64,000 bases of DNA from Bradyrhizobium sp. 21. GTDB lineage: Bacteria > Pseudomonadota > Alphaproteobacteria > Rhizobiales > Xanthobacteraceae. Made by a program: the position numbers and the translations under genes. Under the pieces are notes generated by a model. It was given only the letters and a program-made list of their open reading frames with translations. It made no database searches and was not told where the DNA came from. The DNA is taken from assembly GCF_023073335.1 (NCBI RefSeq), contig NZ_JADPJG010000028.1, positions 62,001 through 126,000 on the forward strand. The letters run 5' to 3'. This document shows positions 32,321 through 41,085 of this stretch, one piece after another; the first letter of the stretch is position 1; every line of letters starts with the position of its first letter.

Positions 32321-32647
32321 GGGCGAGATCGCAACTGAAGGGGTTTTCCTAAAGGTTGAGAGCATTCTCCAGCAGATGATGCTCATCATACGCGCGAGGC
32401 GTGGTAGCGCTCTCGGCTCACGTGCTCGACGTGTGTCGGCGGTCCGGCGGGGCAGCCGACGAAAAGGTGCGGCCTCGAGAGGGGGACCAGCGCGGTACCA
32501 AAAACCCCAATCGAGGCCGCCCGCGTCGATCGGCGGATCGAACGCTGCTCAGTTTCGCGTGATCATCCGGTGCGATAATGAGACGCGCCGATGTCCTGAT
32601 TCCAAATTTTCAATGTCGGAATCGAGGCACCGTCTTTACGCGGTTGT

Positions 32648-33421
32648 CTAGGTGCCGTTTTTCTCTGCCTGGTCGTAGACCGCTTGCGCCACGTTGGTCA
32701 GCCGGTCGCGGTCGGCACCGCCCCCGCTGACCACGTAGCCGACACCGCGCTCGGCCCAGAACAGCGCCCCGTCCTTGTCCGCTCTGGCGTAACGCATCTG
32801 CGTCGCGCCGTTCTCGGTCTTGGCGGTGTAGATCGTGTACCGCTCGCCCGAGGCGCCCTCATACATCAGGAACGACGCCGGACCGCTCGGCCCCGGCAGG
32901 AGCCGGCCGCCGACGAGCTTCAGTCCGCTCGCCTCCAGGTTCGGTGCGAACACGGTCCAGCCGCAGCGTCTGGTCAGCCAGGCCTGGAGGTGGTCGCGCT
33001 CGTTGCCGCCGACCTCGACGGGGTGGCGAACCTCGACGACATAGAGGCGGTGGGCGTCGAGCGCGTCCGTCGTAAAACTCTGGAAGGTCGAGGGGGCATT
33101 GGCGGCGCCATGCGCGACCCAGCCGGCGGTGCCGCCGGCGACGAAGGCAACCAGCACCGCTGCGGCGGCGCCATAGAGCCACCGGCGGGGCCGGCGCTCC
33201 AGCCGCTCCAGCTCCAGCCGCGCCGGCACCGGCTCCTGGGCGACGGAATCGTAGCGGGCGTGCAGCATTTCGGCCATGGCGCGCCAGGACTGCACGCGCT
33301 CGGCCTCGTCAGGATGGGCGGCAAGCCAGGCCTCGACGTCGGCGCGGCGCTCGGCCGGCAGCTCGCCGTCGACATAGGCGTGCAGTTCGTCCTCGGTCAC
33401 CGGAATATTGCGGTCGTTCAT
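32648..33421 (-). CDS. Anti-sigma factor-like membrane regulator
   Basis: A 257-residue protein starting MNDRNIPVTEDELHAYVDGE. The N-terminal LHAYVDGELPAERRADVEAW is the anti-sigma helical domain seen in RsiW/ChrR-type and FecR-like regulators, here without the HxxxCxxC zinc motif. A single membrane segment lies at about 79-100 (WLYGAAAAVLVAFVAGGTAG), followed by a periplasmic domain (HRLYVVEVRHPVEVGG onward). It lies downstream of an ECF sigma gene with about 106 bases between, the usual order for a sigma/anti-sigma pair. The partner role is inferred from position and domain layout. Confidence 0.78.
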   Translation of the reverse strand: MNDRNIPVTEDELHAYVDGELPAERRADVEAWLAAHPDEAERVQSWRAMAEMLHARYDSVAQEPVPARLELERLERRPRRWLYGAAAAVLVAFVAGGTAGWVAHGAANAPSTFQSFTTDALDAHRLYVVEVRHPVEVGGNERDHLQAWLTRRCGWTVFAPNLEASGLKLVGGRLLPGPSGPASFLMYEGASGERYTIYTAKTENGATQMRYARADKDGALFWAERGVGYVVSGGGADRDRLTNVAQAVYDQAEKNGT

Positions 33422-33527
33422 ATCGGTCGTCTCTGGCTCTGCGGCCCAAAATGGTCTTCGTGGTTCAACTGCGCCGCTTCCCATTGCATGCGAGGAAAGC
33501 GACATGCGCTATGCATCAACCCTGCCA

Positions 33528-34016
33528 TCATTTCACCCGCCTGAGCGCCGGGCGCTCGCCCTCAAGCGAGGCTTTGACGTGGGCACGGGCGCGCGCCAGG
33601 CGCGACATCACAGTGCCGATCGGCACGCCCTGGATGTCGGCGACCTCGCGGTAGCTCATGCCCTCCAGCATCACCAGCAGCAGCACCGAGCGCTGCTCCT
33701 CGACGAGCGTCGCCAGCGCCCTCTCGATATCGCGCCCTTCGGCTTCGGTCCCGCTGGCGTCCGGGTTGTTCTCCGTCAGCTGCATGAATTGCGGGCGCCT
33801 TGCCAGCGAGCGCCGCCGGTTCTTGTTGAGGTTGGTCAGGATCGTGTAGAGCCAGCTCCTGACGTCGCCTCCGAGGAACAGGCGCTCCGAACGCAGCGCC
33901 CGCACCAGCGTATCCTGCACCAGATCGTCGGCCGCATCCGCCTCGCGCGTGAGCGCGCGGGCGTAGCGGCGCAACGCCGGGATCATGGCTTCCACACTCT
34001 GGCGAAACGCACTCAT
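33528..34016 (-). CDS. ECF-type RNA polymerase sigma factor
   Basis: A 162-residue sigma-70 family protein with only regions 2 and 4. Region 2: IPALRRYARALTREADAADD LVQDTLVRALRSERLF with the WLYTILTNLNKNRRR segment. Region 4: ATLVEEQRSVLLLVMLEGMS then the HTH YREVADIQGVPIGTVMSRLA, with the final RARAHVKASL. It is not the general-stress EcfG type. The paired membrane anti-sigma gene follows. The ATG at 34016 is chosen for its size; a longer frame with a Cys-rich N-terminus is less likely. Confidence 0.85.
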   Translation of the reverse strand: MSAFRQSVEAMIPALRRYARALTREADAADDLVQDTLVRALRSERLFLGGDVRSWLYTILTNLNKNRRRSLARRPQFMQLTENNPDASGTEAEGRDIERALATLVEEQRSVLLLVMLEGMSYREVADIQGVPIGTVMSRLARARAHVKASLEGERPALRRVK

Positions 34017-34189
34017 TGCCGTCTTGATGTCCTGACATTCGGCGCAAGCGCCACAACCATCATAACACCCGAACGGAACGGCTATTCCGGCGCTCGGAAC
34101 AGCGTTAACGCCGCGTATTAGGACTGTACCGCAAGGGAGGGCTGGTGTACCTCCAGACCTCAACGAGAGCTCGACGGGACGTTAGCAAA

Positions 34190-35017
34190 ATGGCGCAGAA
34201 TTCAGGGCTGATGCAAGGTCTGATGCAGGGCAAGCGCGGGGTCATCCTCGGCCTTGCCAACAACCGCTCGATCGCCTGGGGCATCGCCAAGGCATGCCAC
34301 GCGGCCGGCGCCGAGCTCGCCTTCACCTATCAGGGCGATGCGCTGAAGAAACGCGTCGAGCCGCTCGCCGCCGAGATCGGCGGGCTTGTGCTCGGCCATT
34401 GCGACGTCACCGATGCCGCGACCATCGACGCCGCCTTCGCCGTGCTGGAGGAGAAGTGGGGCAAGATCGACTTCCTGGTGCACGCGATCGCTTATGGCGA
34501 GCAGCTCGACGGTCGCTATGTCGACACCACGCCGGAGAATTTTTCGAAGTCCATGCTGATCTCCTGCTATTCGTTCACGGCGGTGGCGCAGCGCGCCGAG
34601 AAGCTGATGACCGACGGCGGCTCGCTGATCACGCTCAGCTATTACGGCGCCGAGAAATGGATGCCGCATTACAACGTAATGGGCGTCGCCAAGGCTGCGC
34701 TCGAAGCCAGTGTGCGCTACCTCGCTGCCGATCTCGGCGAGAAGAACATCCGTGTCAATGCGATTTCGGCAGGTCCCATCAAGACGCTCGCGGCGTCCGG
34801 CATCGGCGATTTCCGATATATCCTGAAATGGAACGAGGCCAACGCGCCGATGCGGCGCAACGTGTCCACTGAAGACGTCGGCGGCAGCGCGCTGTATTTG
34901 CTGTCCGAGCTGTCGCGCGGCGTCACCGGCGAGGTGCATCACGTCGATTCCGGCTATCACGTGCTGGGCATGAAACGGCCCGACGCGCCGGACATTTCGT
35001 TCGGCGGCAAGGATTAG
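34190..35017 (+). CDS. fabI: Enoyl-[acyl-carrier-protein] reductase FabI
   Basis: A 275-residue SDR that reduces trans-2-enoyl-ACP with NADH in type II fatty acid synthesis. FabI-specific features: the Gly-poor cofactor loop GLANNRSIAWGIAKA, HAIAYGEQL, and the catalytic Y-x6-K in HYNVMGVAKAALE near 165, followed by RVNAISAGPIKTLAASGIGD. It is the triclosan-sensitive class. The start at 34190 (MAQNSGLMQG) is preferred; an upstream Met is possible. A histidine phosphatase gene follows by 13 bases. Confidence 0.93.
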   Translation: MAQNSGLMQGLMQGKRGVILGLANNRSIAWGIAKACHAAGAELAFTYQGDALKKRVEPLAAEIGGLVLGHCDVTDAATIDAAFAVLEEKWGKIDFLVHAIAYGEQLDGRYVDTTPENFSKSMLISCYSFTAVAQRAEKLMTDGGSLITLSYYGAEKWMPHYNVMGVAKAALEASVRYLAADLGEKNIRVNAISAGPIKTLAASGIGDFRYILKWNEANAPMRRNVSTEDVGGSALYLLSELSRGVTGEVHHVDSGYHVLGMKRPDAPDISFGGKD

Positions 35018-35030
35018 TTCCTAGATCTGA

Positions 35031-35630
35031 ATGTCCGCGCCCACGATCTATTATCTTCGCCACGGCGAGACCGAGTGGAATGCGCTCGGCAGGCTTCAGG
35101 GCACCAAGGACATTCCGCTTAACGCGCGCGGCCGCGGTCAGGCCGAGCAGGCAGGCCTCATTCTCGCCGATCTGTTCAAGCGCGATGGCCGCGACAAGGC
35201 TGCGTTACCCTACGTGTCGAGTCCGCTTGGCCGCGCGCGGCAGACCATGGAATTGGCGCGGGGCAGGCTCGAATTGCCGCTTGCCGACTACACGCTCGAC
35301 GATCGCCTGCGCGAGATCGGCTACGGCGTCTGGGAGGGACTGACGCTGGCCGAGAGCGAAGCCTCAGATCCCGAAATCTACGCCCGGCGCCTCGCCGACA
35401 AATGGACGGTGGGCCCCGCGGGCGGGGAAACCTACGCCGATGTGCAGGTCCGCGTGCGCGCCTGGTACGACCAGCTCCGGACCGACACCGTCGCGGTCGC
35501 GCATGGTGGGACCTGCCGGGCCCTGATGGTATCGCTCGGCCTGGAGACCCCGGCCAGCGCCGCCGAGCTCTATATCGAGCAGGGCGCCGTCTACGTCTTC
35601 CGCGACGGCCGGCTGGAGAAGTTCAGTTAA
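35031..35630 (+). CDS. Histidine phosphatase family protein (phosphoglycerate mutase-like)
   Basis: A 199-residue protein with YYLRHGETEWNALGRLQGTK (RHG catalytic loop, phospho-His), SSPLGRARQTMELA and a second catalytic VAVAHGGTCRALM. ElyxExGxV near the end. These enzymes transfer or hydrolyse phosphate from sugar phosphates or other small molecules. Length suggests a phosphatase such as CobC-like or a broad-range one, not the 250-residue glycolytic mutase. It begins 13 bases after fabI and is probably co-transcribed. Confidence 0.83.
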   Translation: MSAPTIYYLRHGETEWNALGRLQGTKDIPLNARGRGQAEQAGLILADLFKRDGRDKAALPYVSSPLGRARQTMELARGRLELPLADYTLDDRLREIGYGVWEGLTLAESEASDPEIYARRLADKWTVGPAGGETYADVQVRVRAWYDQLRTDTVAVAHGGTCRALMVSLGLETPASAAELYIEQGAVYVFRDGRLEKFS

Positions 35631-35711
35631 GCCGTTACGCCCTCCCGCTGCGGGTTTGACCCCCGGCCCCCCGCGCGTTACCACACGCCGGAACCGAGCC
35701 AGCGAGCAGCG

Positions 35712-36800
35712 ATGTCCTTCAACACCTTCGGCCACATGTTCCGCGTCACCACCTTCGGCGAGAGCCACGGGGTGGCGATCGGCTGCGTGGTCGACGGCTG
35801 CCCGCCCATGATCCCGCTCGTCGAGGCCGACATCCAGGGTGACCTCGATCGCCGCCGGCCCGGCCAGTCGCGCTTCACCACCCAGCGCCAGGAGCTTGAC
35901 CAGGTCAAAATCCTCTCCGGCGTGATGGCGCATCCGGAGACCGGCGTGCAGGTGACGACGGGTACCCCGATCGGGCTGCTGATCGAGAACACCGACCAGC
36001 GCTCGAAGGACTATTCCGAGATCAAGGACAAGTTTCGCCCGGGTCATGCCGACTTCACCTACGAAGCCAAATACGGCCTGCGCGACTATCGCGGCGGCGG
36101 CCGCTCTTCGGCGCGCGAGACGGCGACGCGCGTCGCTGCCGGCGCGATCGCGCGAAAAGTGCTGCCTGATGTGAAGGTACGCGGCGCACTGGTGCAGATG
36201 GGCCCGCACAAGATCGACCGCGCGAAGTGGGACTGGGACGAGATTGCGAAAAACCCGTTCTTCTGTCCCGACAAGGACAAGGCTGCCTTCTTCGAGACCT
36301 ATCTCGACGGCATCCGCAAGAGCGGCTCCTCGATCGGCGCGGTGATCGAAATCGTCGCCGAAGGCGTGCCGGCAGGATTGGGTGCACCGATCTATGCCAA
36401 GCTCGATGCTGAGCTCGCCGCAGCGATGATGAGCATCAACGCCGTGAAGGGCGTCGAGATCGGCGCCGGTTTTGGCGCGGCGGAATTGACCGGCGAGGAG
36501 AACGCCGACGAGATGCGCACCGGCAATGACGGCACGCGCTTTCTGTCCAACCATGCCGGCGGCGTGCTCGGTGGCATCTCCACCGGACAGCCGGTTGTGG
36601 TGCGCTTCGCGGTGAAGCCGACCTCCTCGATCCTGCAGCCGCGCCTGACCGTCGATCGCCAGGGCGCCGACACCGAGATCACGACCAAAGGCCGCCATGA
36701 CCCCTGCGTCGGCATCCGCGCCGTCCCCGTCGGCGAAGCCATGATGGCCTGCGTGCTGGCCGATCACTTTTTGCGCGACCGCGGGCAGGTGGGACGTTAG
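35712..36800 (+). CDS. aroC: Chorismate synthase
   Basis: A 362-residue FMN-dependent enzyme that turns 5-enolpyruvylshikimate 3-phosphate into chorismate, the last shared step of aromatic amino acid synthesis. Signatures: GHMFRVTTFGESHGVAIGCV near the start, YRGGGRSSARETATRVAAGA, and SNHAGGVLGGISTGQPVVVR near 280, and ending GRHDPCVGIRAVPVGEAMMA. Full length, no anomaly. 82 bases after the histidine phosphatase gene. Confidence 0.95.
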   Translation: MSFNTFGHMFRVTTFGESHGVAIGCVVDGCPPMIPLVEADIQGDLDRRRPGQSRFTTQRQELDQVKILSGVMAHPETGVQVTTGTPIGLLIENTDQRSKDYSEIKDKFRPGHADFTYEAKYGLRDYRGGGRSSARETATRVAAGAIARKVLPDVKVRGALVQMGPHKIDRAKWDWDEIAKNPFFCPDKDKAAFFETYLDGIRKSGSSIGAVIEIVAEGVPAGLGAPIYAKLDAELAAAMMSINAVKGVEIGAGFGAAELTGEENADEMRTGNDGTRFLSNHAGGVLGGISTGQPVVVRFAVKPTSSILQPRLTVDRQGADTEITTKGRHDPCVGIRAVPVGEAMMACVLADHFLRDRGQVGR

Positions 36801-36868
36801 GTCTTCGTGTCGCGCCACTAGCCCACCGCGCAGCTTGACGATCCCACAGCTTCGTCCGCAAATGCGTC

Positions 36869-38059
36869 ATGGAATCCTCCGAGCTTCAGCGCATCACCAA
36901 CTGGCTGATCGACGGCGCCAGGTCGTCGGGGACGCCGTCGGAGATGATCGCAGACGTCTGCGAGCATCTGGTCGCAGCCGGCTTGCCGCTGTCGCGCTTT
37001 GGCATCTTCATCCGCACGCTGCATCCAGAGATCTTCGGCCGCAACTTCATCTGGAAGCAGGGCGAGAAGGTCGAAATCGGCACCGTCGATTTCGAGATCC
37101 TGGACTCGCCGGAATTTGCCCGGAGCCCGCTTCGCATCGTGTTCGAGCAGGGGATCGAGGTCAGGGGCCGCATCGACGATCCCGACAGCGAGCGATTTCC
37201 GTTCATCAACGACATGCGGGCCGAAGGGGCGACCGACTATATCGCGGTGCCGATGCCCTATCTCGACGGCTCTATCCACGCAACGAGTTGGGTCACGCGG
37301 GATCCCGGCGGCTTCAGCGATGACGACATCGCGGCGATCCGCACCCTCATGGCACCGCTTGCGCGCGTCAGCGAGATCATCAGCCTGCGCCGCACCGCCG
37401 AGATGCTGCTCGACACCTATGTCGGCAACCGCGCCGGCGCGCGCATCCTCGGCGGCCAGATCCGCCGCGGCCACAACGACACCATGCAGGCCGCGATCTG
37501 GCTCTCGGATCTGCGCGGCTTCACTGCGCTGTCGGACCGGCTGCCGGCCGAGACCGTGGTCGAAATCCTCAATCACTATTTCGACTGCCAGGTCGCCGCG
37601 ATCCGGGGCCATGGCGGCGAGGTGCTGAAGTTCATGGGCGACGGCCTGCTCGCGGTGTTCCCGATCGACGAATATGTCGGCGATGCCGCCCATGTCTGCA
37701 CGCGCGTGCTGGAAGCCGCGCGCGAATCCCGCGCCAGCGTCGCGGCGCTCGCCTTTCCGGTCGGCGACGTCATCGAGCGCTTCCGCTTCGGTGTCGCGCT
37801 GCACGTCGGCCATATCCTCTACGGCAATATCGGCGGCGGCAACCGCCTCGACTTCACCTGCATCGGCCCGGCCGTCAATCTCGCGGCGCGGCTGGAGAAG
37901 ATCGCGGGCCGCACGGGCCGCACGGTCGTGGCCTCGGAGGGCTTTGCCAATGTCTGCCGCCATGACTGGCACGAACTCGGCGATTTTCCGATTGCGGGAT
38001 TATCCAAGGCACAGCGCGTGTATGGGCTGACTGAGGAGACGCCGGTAGTGATCGCCTAG
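36869..38059 (+). CDS. Class III adenylate/guanylate cyclase with N-terminal sensory domain
   Basis: A 396-residue protein. The first 180 residues form a GAF-like sensor (LPLSRFGIFIRTLHPEIFGR to GFSDDDIAAIRTLMAPLARV). The cyclase domain (about 215-385) has the first metal Asp in WLSDLRGFTALSD, the adenine-recognising Lys and second metal Asp in GEVLKFMGDGLLAVF, the DFT and GPAVNLAARLEKIAG segment with transition-state Asn and Arg. K and D at the base-recognition positions favour ATP. It should make cAMP; the signal sensed is unknown. No membrane segment is visible. Confidence 0.87.
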   Translation: MESSELQRITNWLIDGARSSGTPSEMIADVCEHLVAAGLPLSRFGIFIRTLHPEIFGRNFIWKQGEKVEIGTVDFEILDSPEFARSPLRIVFEQGIEVRGRIDDPDSERFPFINDMRAEGATDYIAVPMPYLDGSIHATSWVTRDPGGFSDDDIAAIRTLMAPLARVSEIISLRRTAEMLLDTYVGNRAGARILGGQIRRGHNDTMQAAIWLSDLRGFTALSDRLPAETVVEILNHYFDCQVAAIRGHGGEVLKFMGDGLLAVFPIDEYVGDAAHVCTRVLEAARESRASVAALAFPVGDVIERFRFGVALHVGHILYGNIGGGNRLDFTCIGPAVNLAARLEKIAGRTGRTVVASEGFANVCRHDWHELGDFPIAGLSKAQRVYGLTEETPVVIA

Positions 38060-38080
38060 TGCACGGCGTGGTCGGCGGGA

Positions 38081-38842
38081 CTAGTCGGCGCGCACATACG
38101 ATTGTCTCAGTCCGAGCGTCAGGATTGTCAGTGTGATCCACAGCCGCAGCATGGCGAAGCTGAAGATGAAGACGAAATAGATCAAATTCTTCGTGAACTG
38201 CGTCGCCGCCGAGGTCTGCCAGAAACTCCAGATCGCGCTCCGCACCGCTTCCTGTCCGTAGGCGAGCGCGACGTTGACCACGCCGAGCACGATCACGGCT
38301 GCGCCGAGCCACAGCCCGCGTCGCGCGAACTCGCCAATCGCGACAAACAAAGCGATTTTGCCGTCATCGCGCTCAGCGCGAACGATCATGAGCAGCACGA
38401 GAGCCGCGATCCAAGCGCTCCAGAAGCGCCCGGGGTGGGTGAATTGGTCGAACGCCATGCCGTCGAGGCCCGCCATCAAATGAAGCGAAGTCCCATAGCC
38501 GATCGCCGCGGTGCCGAGTGCTGCTGCGATCATCACGAGCGCGATCCGCCACAGGATCGAGAACGAGAGCCTAAACTGTTCGCCCAATGTCAGCTCGCCG
38601 AGTGAGGACTGGCCGCCGGCCGCTTCGATCGATTGTTGCGCCGTCGCGAAGAAGGCCAGCAGCACCGCGATGTCGGCAATGATGATCGCCGGCACCGCCA
38701 CGGCGCCGCCGCCGAACGCGATCACCCGCATCGCGGCCGCCAGGATGAGCCAGGGCAGCGCATGCAGGAGCTTAAATGGACCGAACGAGGTCTCGTGGCG
38801 GGCTCGCTTGAGTTCGAGCTGTTTGCGCAGTGCGACTGACAT
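38081..38842 (-). CDS. Multi-pass membrane protein of unknown function
   Basis: A 253-residue protein starting MSVALRKQLELKRARHETSF. About five or six membrane segments: LLHALPWLILAAAMRVIAFG, GGAVAVPAIIIADIAVLLAF, ILWRIALVMIAAALGTAAIG, WSAWIAALVLLMIV, LGAAVIVLGVVNVALAYG and FVFIFSFAMLRLWITLTILT. The N-terminal helix is basic and amphipathic. Nothing recognisable in sequence; convergent with the cyclase gene, with ends 22 bases apart. Confidence 0.65.
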   Translation of the reverse strand: MSVALRKQLELKRARHETSFGPFKLLHALPWLILAAAMRVIAFGGGAVAVPAIIIADIAVLLAFFATAQQSIEAAGGQSSLGELTLGEQFRLSFSILWRIALVMIAAALGTAAIGYGTSLHLMAGLDGMAFDQFTHPGRFWSAWIAALVLLMIVRAERDDGKIALFVAIGEFARRGLWLGAAVIVLGVVNVALAYGQEAVRSAIWSFWQTSAATQFTKNLIYFVFIFSFAMLRLWITLTILTLGLRQSYVRAD

Positions 38843-38922
38843 CGCACCGTCGTGACACAGGAGATTGAACTCCTGGTAGCGCGGATCGGTAAAATTGACG
38901 CGAAGGGAAGCGAATGGCGGCG

Positions 38923-39228
38923 CTACTCCTCCGGCTCCGTCGTGAACAGCAGCGGGTAGCCCTTGGCGCGGCCGGCGTCGGTGGCGCGGGTGGCCTTGGT
39001 CTCCGCGACGTCCTTGGTGAACACGGCGACCACGCAGGCGCCGAGCTTGTGGGCGGTGATCATGACCTTGTAGGCCTGATCCTCGGTCATGCGGAACTCG
39101 GCCTTGAGGATCATGGTGACGAATTCGCGCGGCGTGAAGTCGTCGTTGATCAGGATGACCTTGTGCAGCTTCGGCCGCTCGACCTTGATCTTCGTGCGCG
39201 TTTTCGGCGTGGTGACAGTGTCGGCCAT
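38923..39228 (-). CDS. clpS: ATP-dependent Clp protease adaptor ClpS
   Basis: A 101-residue adaptor that delivers N-end-rule substrates to ClpA(C)P. The core HKVILINDDFTPREFVTMIL holds the conserved NDD-TP-EFV; MITAHKLGACVVAVFTKDVA follows with the His of the N-degron pocket. The C-terminal segment KGYPLLFTTEPEE is typical of the ClpS2-like alphaproteobacterial type. Most rhizobia have two paralogues. It stands alone here, with no clpA next to it in this window. Confidence 0.9.
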   Translation of the reverse strand: MADTVTTPKTRTKIKVERPKLHKVILINDDFTPREFVTMILKAEFRMTEDQAYKVMITAHKLGACVVAVFTKDVAETKATRATDAGRAKGYPLLFTTEPEE

Positions 39229-39368
39229 CGTTTCCTGAAACGTCCCGGTGCTGATGAGCTTACGCCCTGCCTATCATATTGCAGGATCGGACGCCTCTCC
39301 AAGGCGGTCAGGCCGCTCGTCACCATGCCGTCGCGTATGGGCAGCAATGCGCCAATTGCGCGTGCGCT

Positions 39369-39752
39369 TCACGGAAGCGCACGAACGAATTGCATCGCGG
39401 CAATGAGAGCGCCCACGGACAACACCACCGATGCAATCATATAGACGGCCGAAGCCCACGTCTGACCGCGCTCGATCAGATACCAGGCATCCAGCGAGAA
39501 CGTCGAGAAAGTCGTGTAGCCGCCACAAATCCCGACGGTCAGGAAGATCCGGGCGGCCTGCGGCAGGTTCCATCTCGTCGCGAACATCGCGGTGAAAATC
39601 CCGATCAGAAATGATCCCGTGACGTTGATGATCAGGGTGCCCCAGGGAAAATCGGTGCCGAACAACCGGCCCGAGCCGATCCCGACAAGATAGCGCACGA
39701 CCGCGCCAAGCGCTCCACCGGCGGCGACCGCCAGAATGAATGGGATGTTCAA
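39369..39752 (-). CDS. crcB: CrcB/FluC fluoride channel
   Basis: A 127-residue, four-helix dimeric F- channel of the inner membrane. GGALGAVVRYLVG near the N-terminus, FPWGTLIINVTGSFLIGIFT and GICGGYTTFSTFSLDAWYLI are the conserved CrcB blocks; the NVTGSF and the TFSTF phenylalanine/threonine box line the F- path. The start is TTG at 39752 with GGGGGAA 8 bases upstream. It lies 28 bases after the stop of the MFS gene, so it belongs to the fluoride-riboswitch operon. It relieves fluoride toxicity by letting F- leave the cell. Confidence 0.9.
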   Translation of the reverse strand: MNIPFILAVAAGGALGAVVRYLVGIGSGRLFGTDFPWGTLIINVTGSFLIGIFTAMFATRWNLPQAARIFLTVGICGGYTTFSTFSLDAWYLIERGQTWASAVYMIASVVLSVGALIAAMQFVRALP

Positions 39753-39780
39753 CGTCGCGTTCCCCCGTTTGCAGCTTGCA

Positions 39781-40989
39781 TCACTTGTCCTCTGTTGCCA
39801 GCCCGTTGCCGACGGTGAACAGCCCCACGAGCGCGGCCAGCGCGAAGCCGAGGCCGGCGAGGAACGTCCCGGCCGGACCATAGGCGTCCCACAGCGCGCC
39901 GGCGATCACACTCGCGGCCAGCAGTGAGAGGCCGGTGAACAGGTTGAAATAGCCGAACGCGGTGCCGCGCAGGCTCGGCGGCGCGGTATCGGCGACGAGG
40001 GCCGAGAGCAGGCCTTGTGTCAATCCCATGTGCAGTCCCCACAGCACGACGCCGAGCGCGAGGCCCGCAAGGTTCGGCAGCAGTGCAAGCGCGAGATCGG
40101 CGCCGGCGAGGAAGACGAGGCCGAGCGCGAGCAGGCCGGTGCGGTTGATCCGGTCCGACAGCACGCCGGCCGGATAGGCCGACAACGCATAGACGATATT
40201 CATCAGCACCAGGACCGCCGGCACCCACATCGCATTGAGCCCGATGTTCTGTGCGCGCAGGATCAAAAAGGCTTCGCTGAAGCGCGCGAGCGTGAACACG
40301 ACGCCGACCGCGACGACGCGCCAGTACACGGGTCCAAGCCGCCGCATGGCGGCGGTGTTCAGCGGATTCTTCGCAGGCTCCCGGCCGGGGGCCGGCTCCG
40401 GCTCGTTCACCGCGAACGCGATCAAACCGAAGGACAGGAACGCCGGCAGCACCGCCACCCAGAATACCGCCGTAAAATTGTCCGCCGTCCACCACATCAG
40501 ACCGATTGCTGCGAGCGGCCCGACGAAGGCGCCGATGGTGTCGAGCGATTGCCGCAGGCCAAAACTCGCGCCACGCAGGCCGATGGGCGCGATATCGGCG
40601 ATCAGCGCATCGCGCGGCGCGCCGCGAATGCCCTTGCCGACGCGGTCGATGAAGCGCGCCGCCACCAGCCATCCAACACTGGGGGCAAGCGGGAACAGCG
40701 GTTTTGTCAGCGCGGCCAGCCCGTAGCCGAACGCGGCGAGCAATTTGCGCCGGCCGAGCCAGTCGGACAACGCGCCGGAGAAGATTTTCGTGATCGAGGC
40801 GGTCGCCTCCGCAATACCCTCGATGAATCCGACGGTGAGCGTGGAGGCGCCGAGCACGGTGACGAGGTAGACCGGCAGCAGCGCGTGGATCATCTCCGAC
40901 GAGACGTCCATCAGCATCGAGACGAAGCCGAGCACCCAGATCCCCCGGGGCAATCCGCTGCGTGCAGCATTCGGTGTCGTCGTCGCCAC
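39781..40989 (-). CDS. MFS transporter in a fluoride-riboswitch operon
   Basis: A 402-residue major facilitator with 12 predicted membrane segments. Motif A lies in SGALSDWLGRRKLLAAFGYG, and the GKGIRGAPRDALIADI loop follows RFIDRV. The GTG at 40989, with AAGGA 7 bases upstream, is chosen because the longer frame to 41085 would be read through the riboswitch terminator. The substrate is not readable. Co-transcription with crcB under a fluoride riboswitch suggests a part in fluoride export or in the response to it, which is inference. Confidence 0.82.
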   Translation of the reverse strand: MATTTPNAARSGLPRGIWVLGFVSMLMDVSSEMIHALLPVYLVTVLGASTLTVGFIEGIAEATASITKIFSGALSDWLGRRKLLAAFGYGLAALTKPLFPLAPSVGWLVAARFIDRVGKGIRGAPRDALIADIAPIGLRGASFGLRQSLDTIGAFVGPLAAIGLMWWTADNFTAVFWVAVLPAFLSFGLIAFAVNEPEPAPGREPAKNPLNTAAMRRLGPVYWRVVAVGVVFTLARFSEAFLILRAQNIGLNAMWVPAVLVLMNIVYALSAYPAGVLSDRINRTGLLALGLVFLAGADLALALLPNLAGLALGVVLWGLHMGLTQGLLSALVADTAPPSLRGTAFGYFNLFTGLSLLAASVIAGALWDAYGPAGTFLAGLGFALAALVGLFTVGNGLATEDK

Positions 40990-41014
40990 GTCTCGTCCTT
41001 CGTCGTCAGGCAAC

Positions 41015-41038
41015 AAAAAACCCGCCATCGGCGGGTTT
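41015..41038 (-). terminator. Intrinsic terminator of the fluoride riboswitch
   Basis: On the minus strand AAACCCGCC-GAT-GGCGGGTTT, followed by TTT (six Ts in all, 41020-41015). It lies between the aptamer and the GTG of the MFS gene, so it is an attenuator, not an end-of-operon terminator. A linker GGCGGG (41053-41048) can pair with the same CCCGCC (41035-41030) as an antiterminator. Confidence 0.85.
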
Positions 41039-41085
41039 GTCCATGCTCCCGCCAAAGGCAGAGGCTCAAAGATTGCCCCCCTCAA

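Noticed and set aside
32376..32651. A 91-residue open frame.
   Set aside because: Very Arg-rich, no ribosome-binding site, no resemblance to a protein, and it overlaps the anti-sigma gene end by a few bases on the other strand.
34075..34106. GGAAC and CGTT near the fabI upstream region as an EcfG promoter.
   Set aside because: Spacing between GGAAC (34075 or 34096) and CGTT (34103) is 23 or 2 bases, not 16-17.
39358..39383. Hairpin CGTGCGCTT/AAGCGCACG at the crcB stop as a terminator.
   Set aside because: No T run follows on the minus strand, so it may be only a stabilising stem or chance.
40990..41085. A longer start for the MFS gene at 41085.
   Set aside because: The added codons run through the riboswitch terminator hairpin; GTG 40989 with AAGGA upstream is the natural start.
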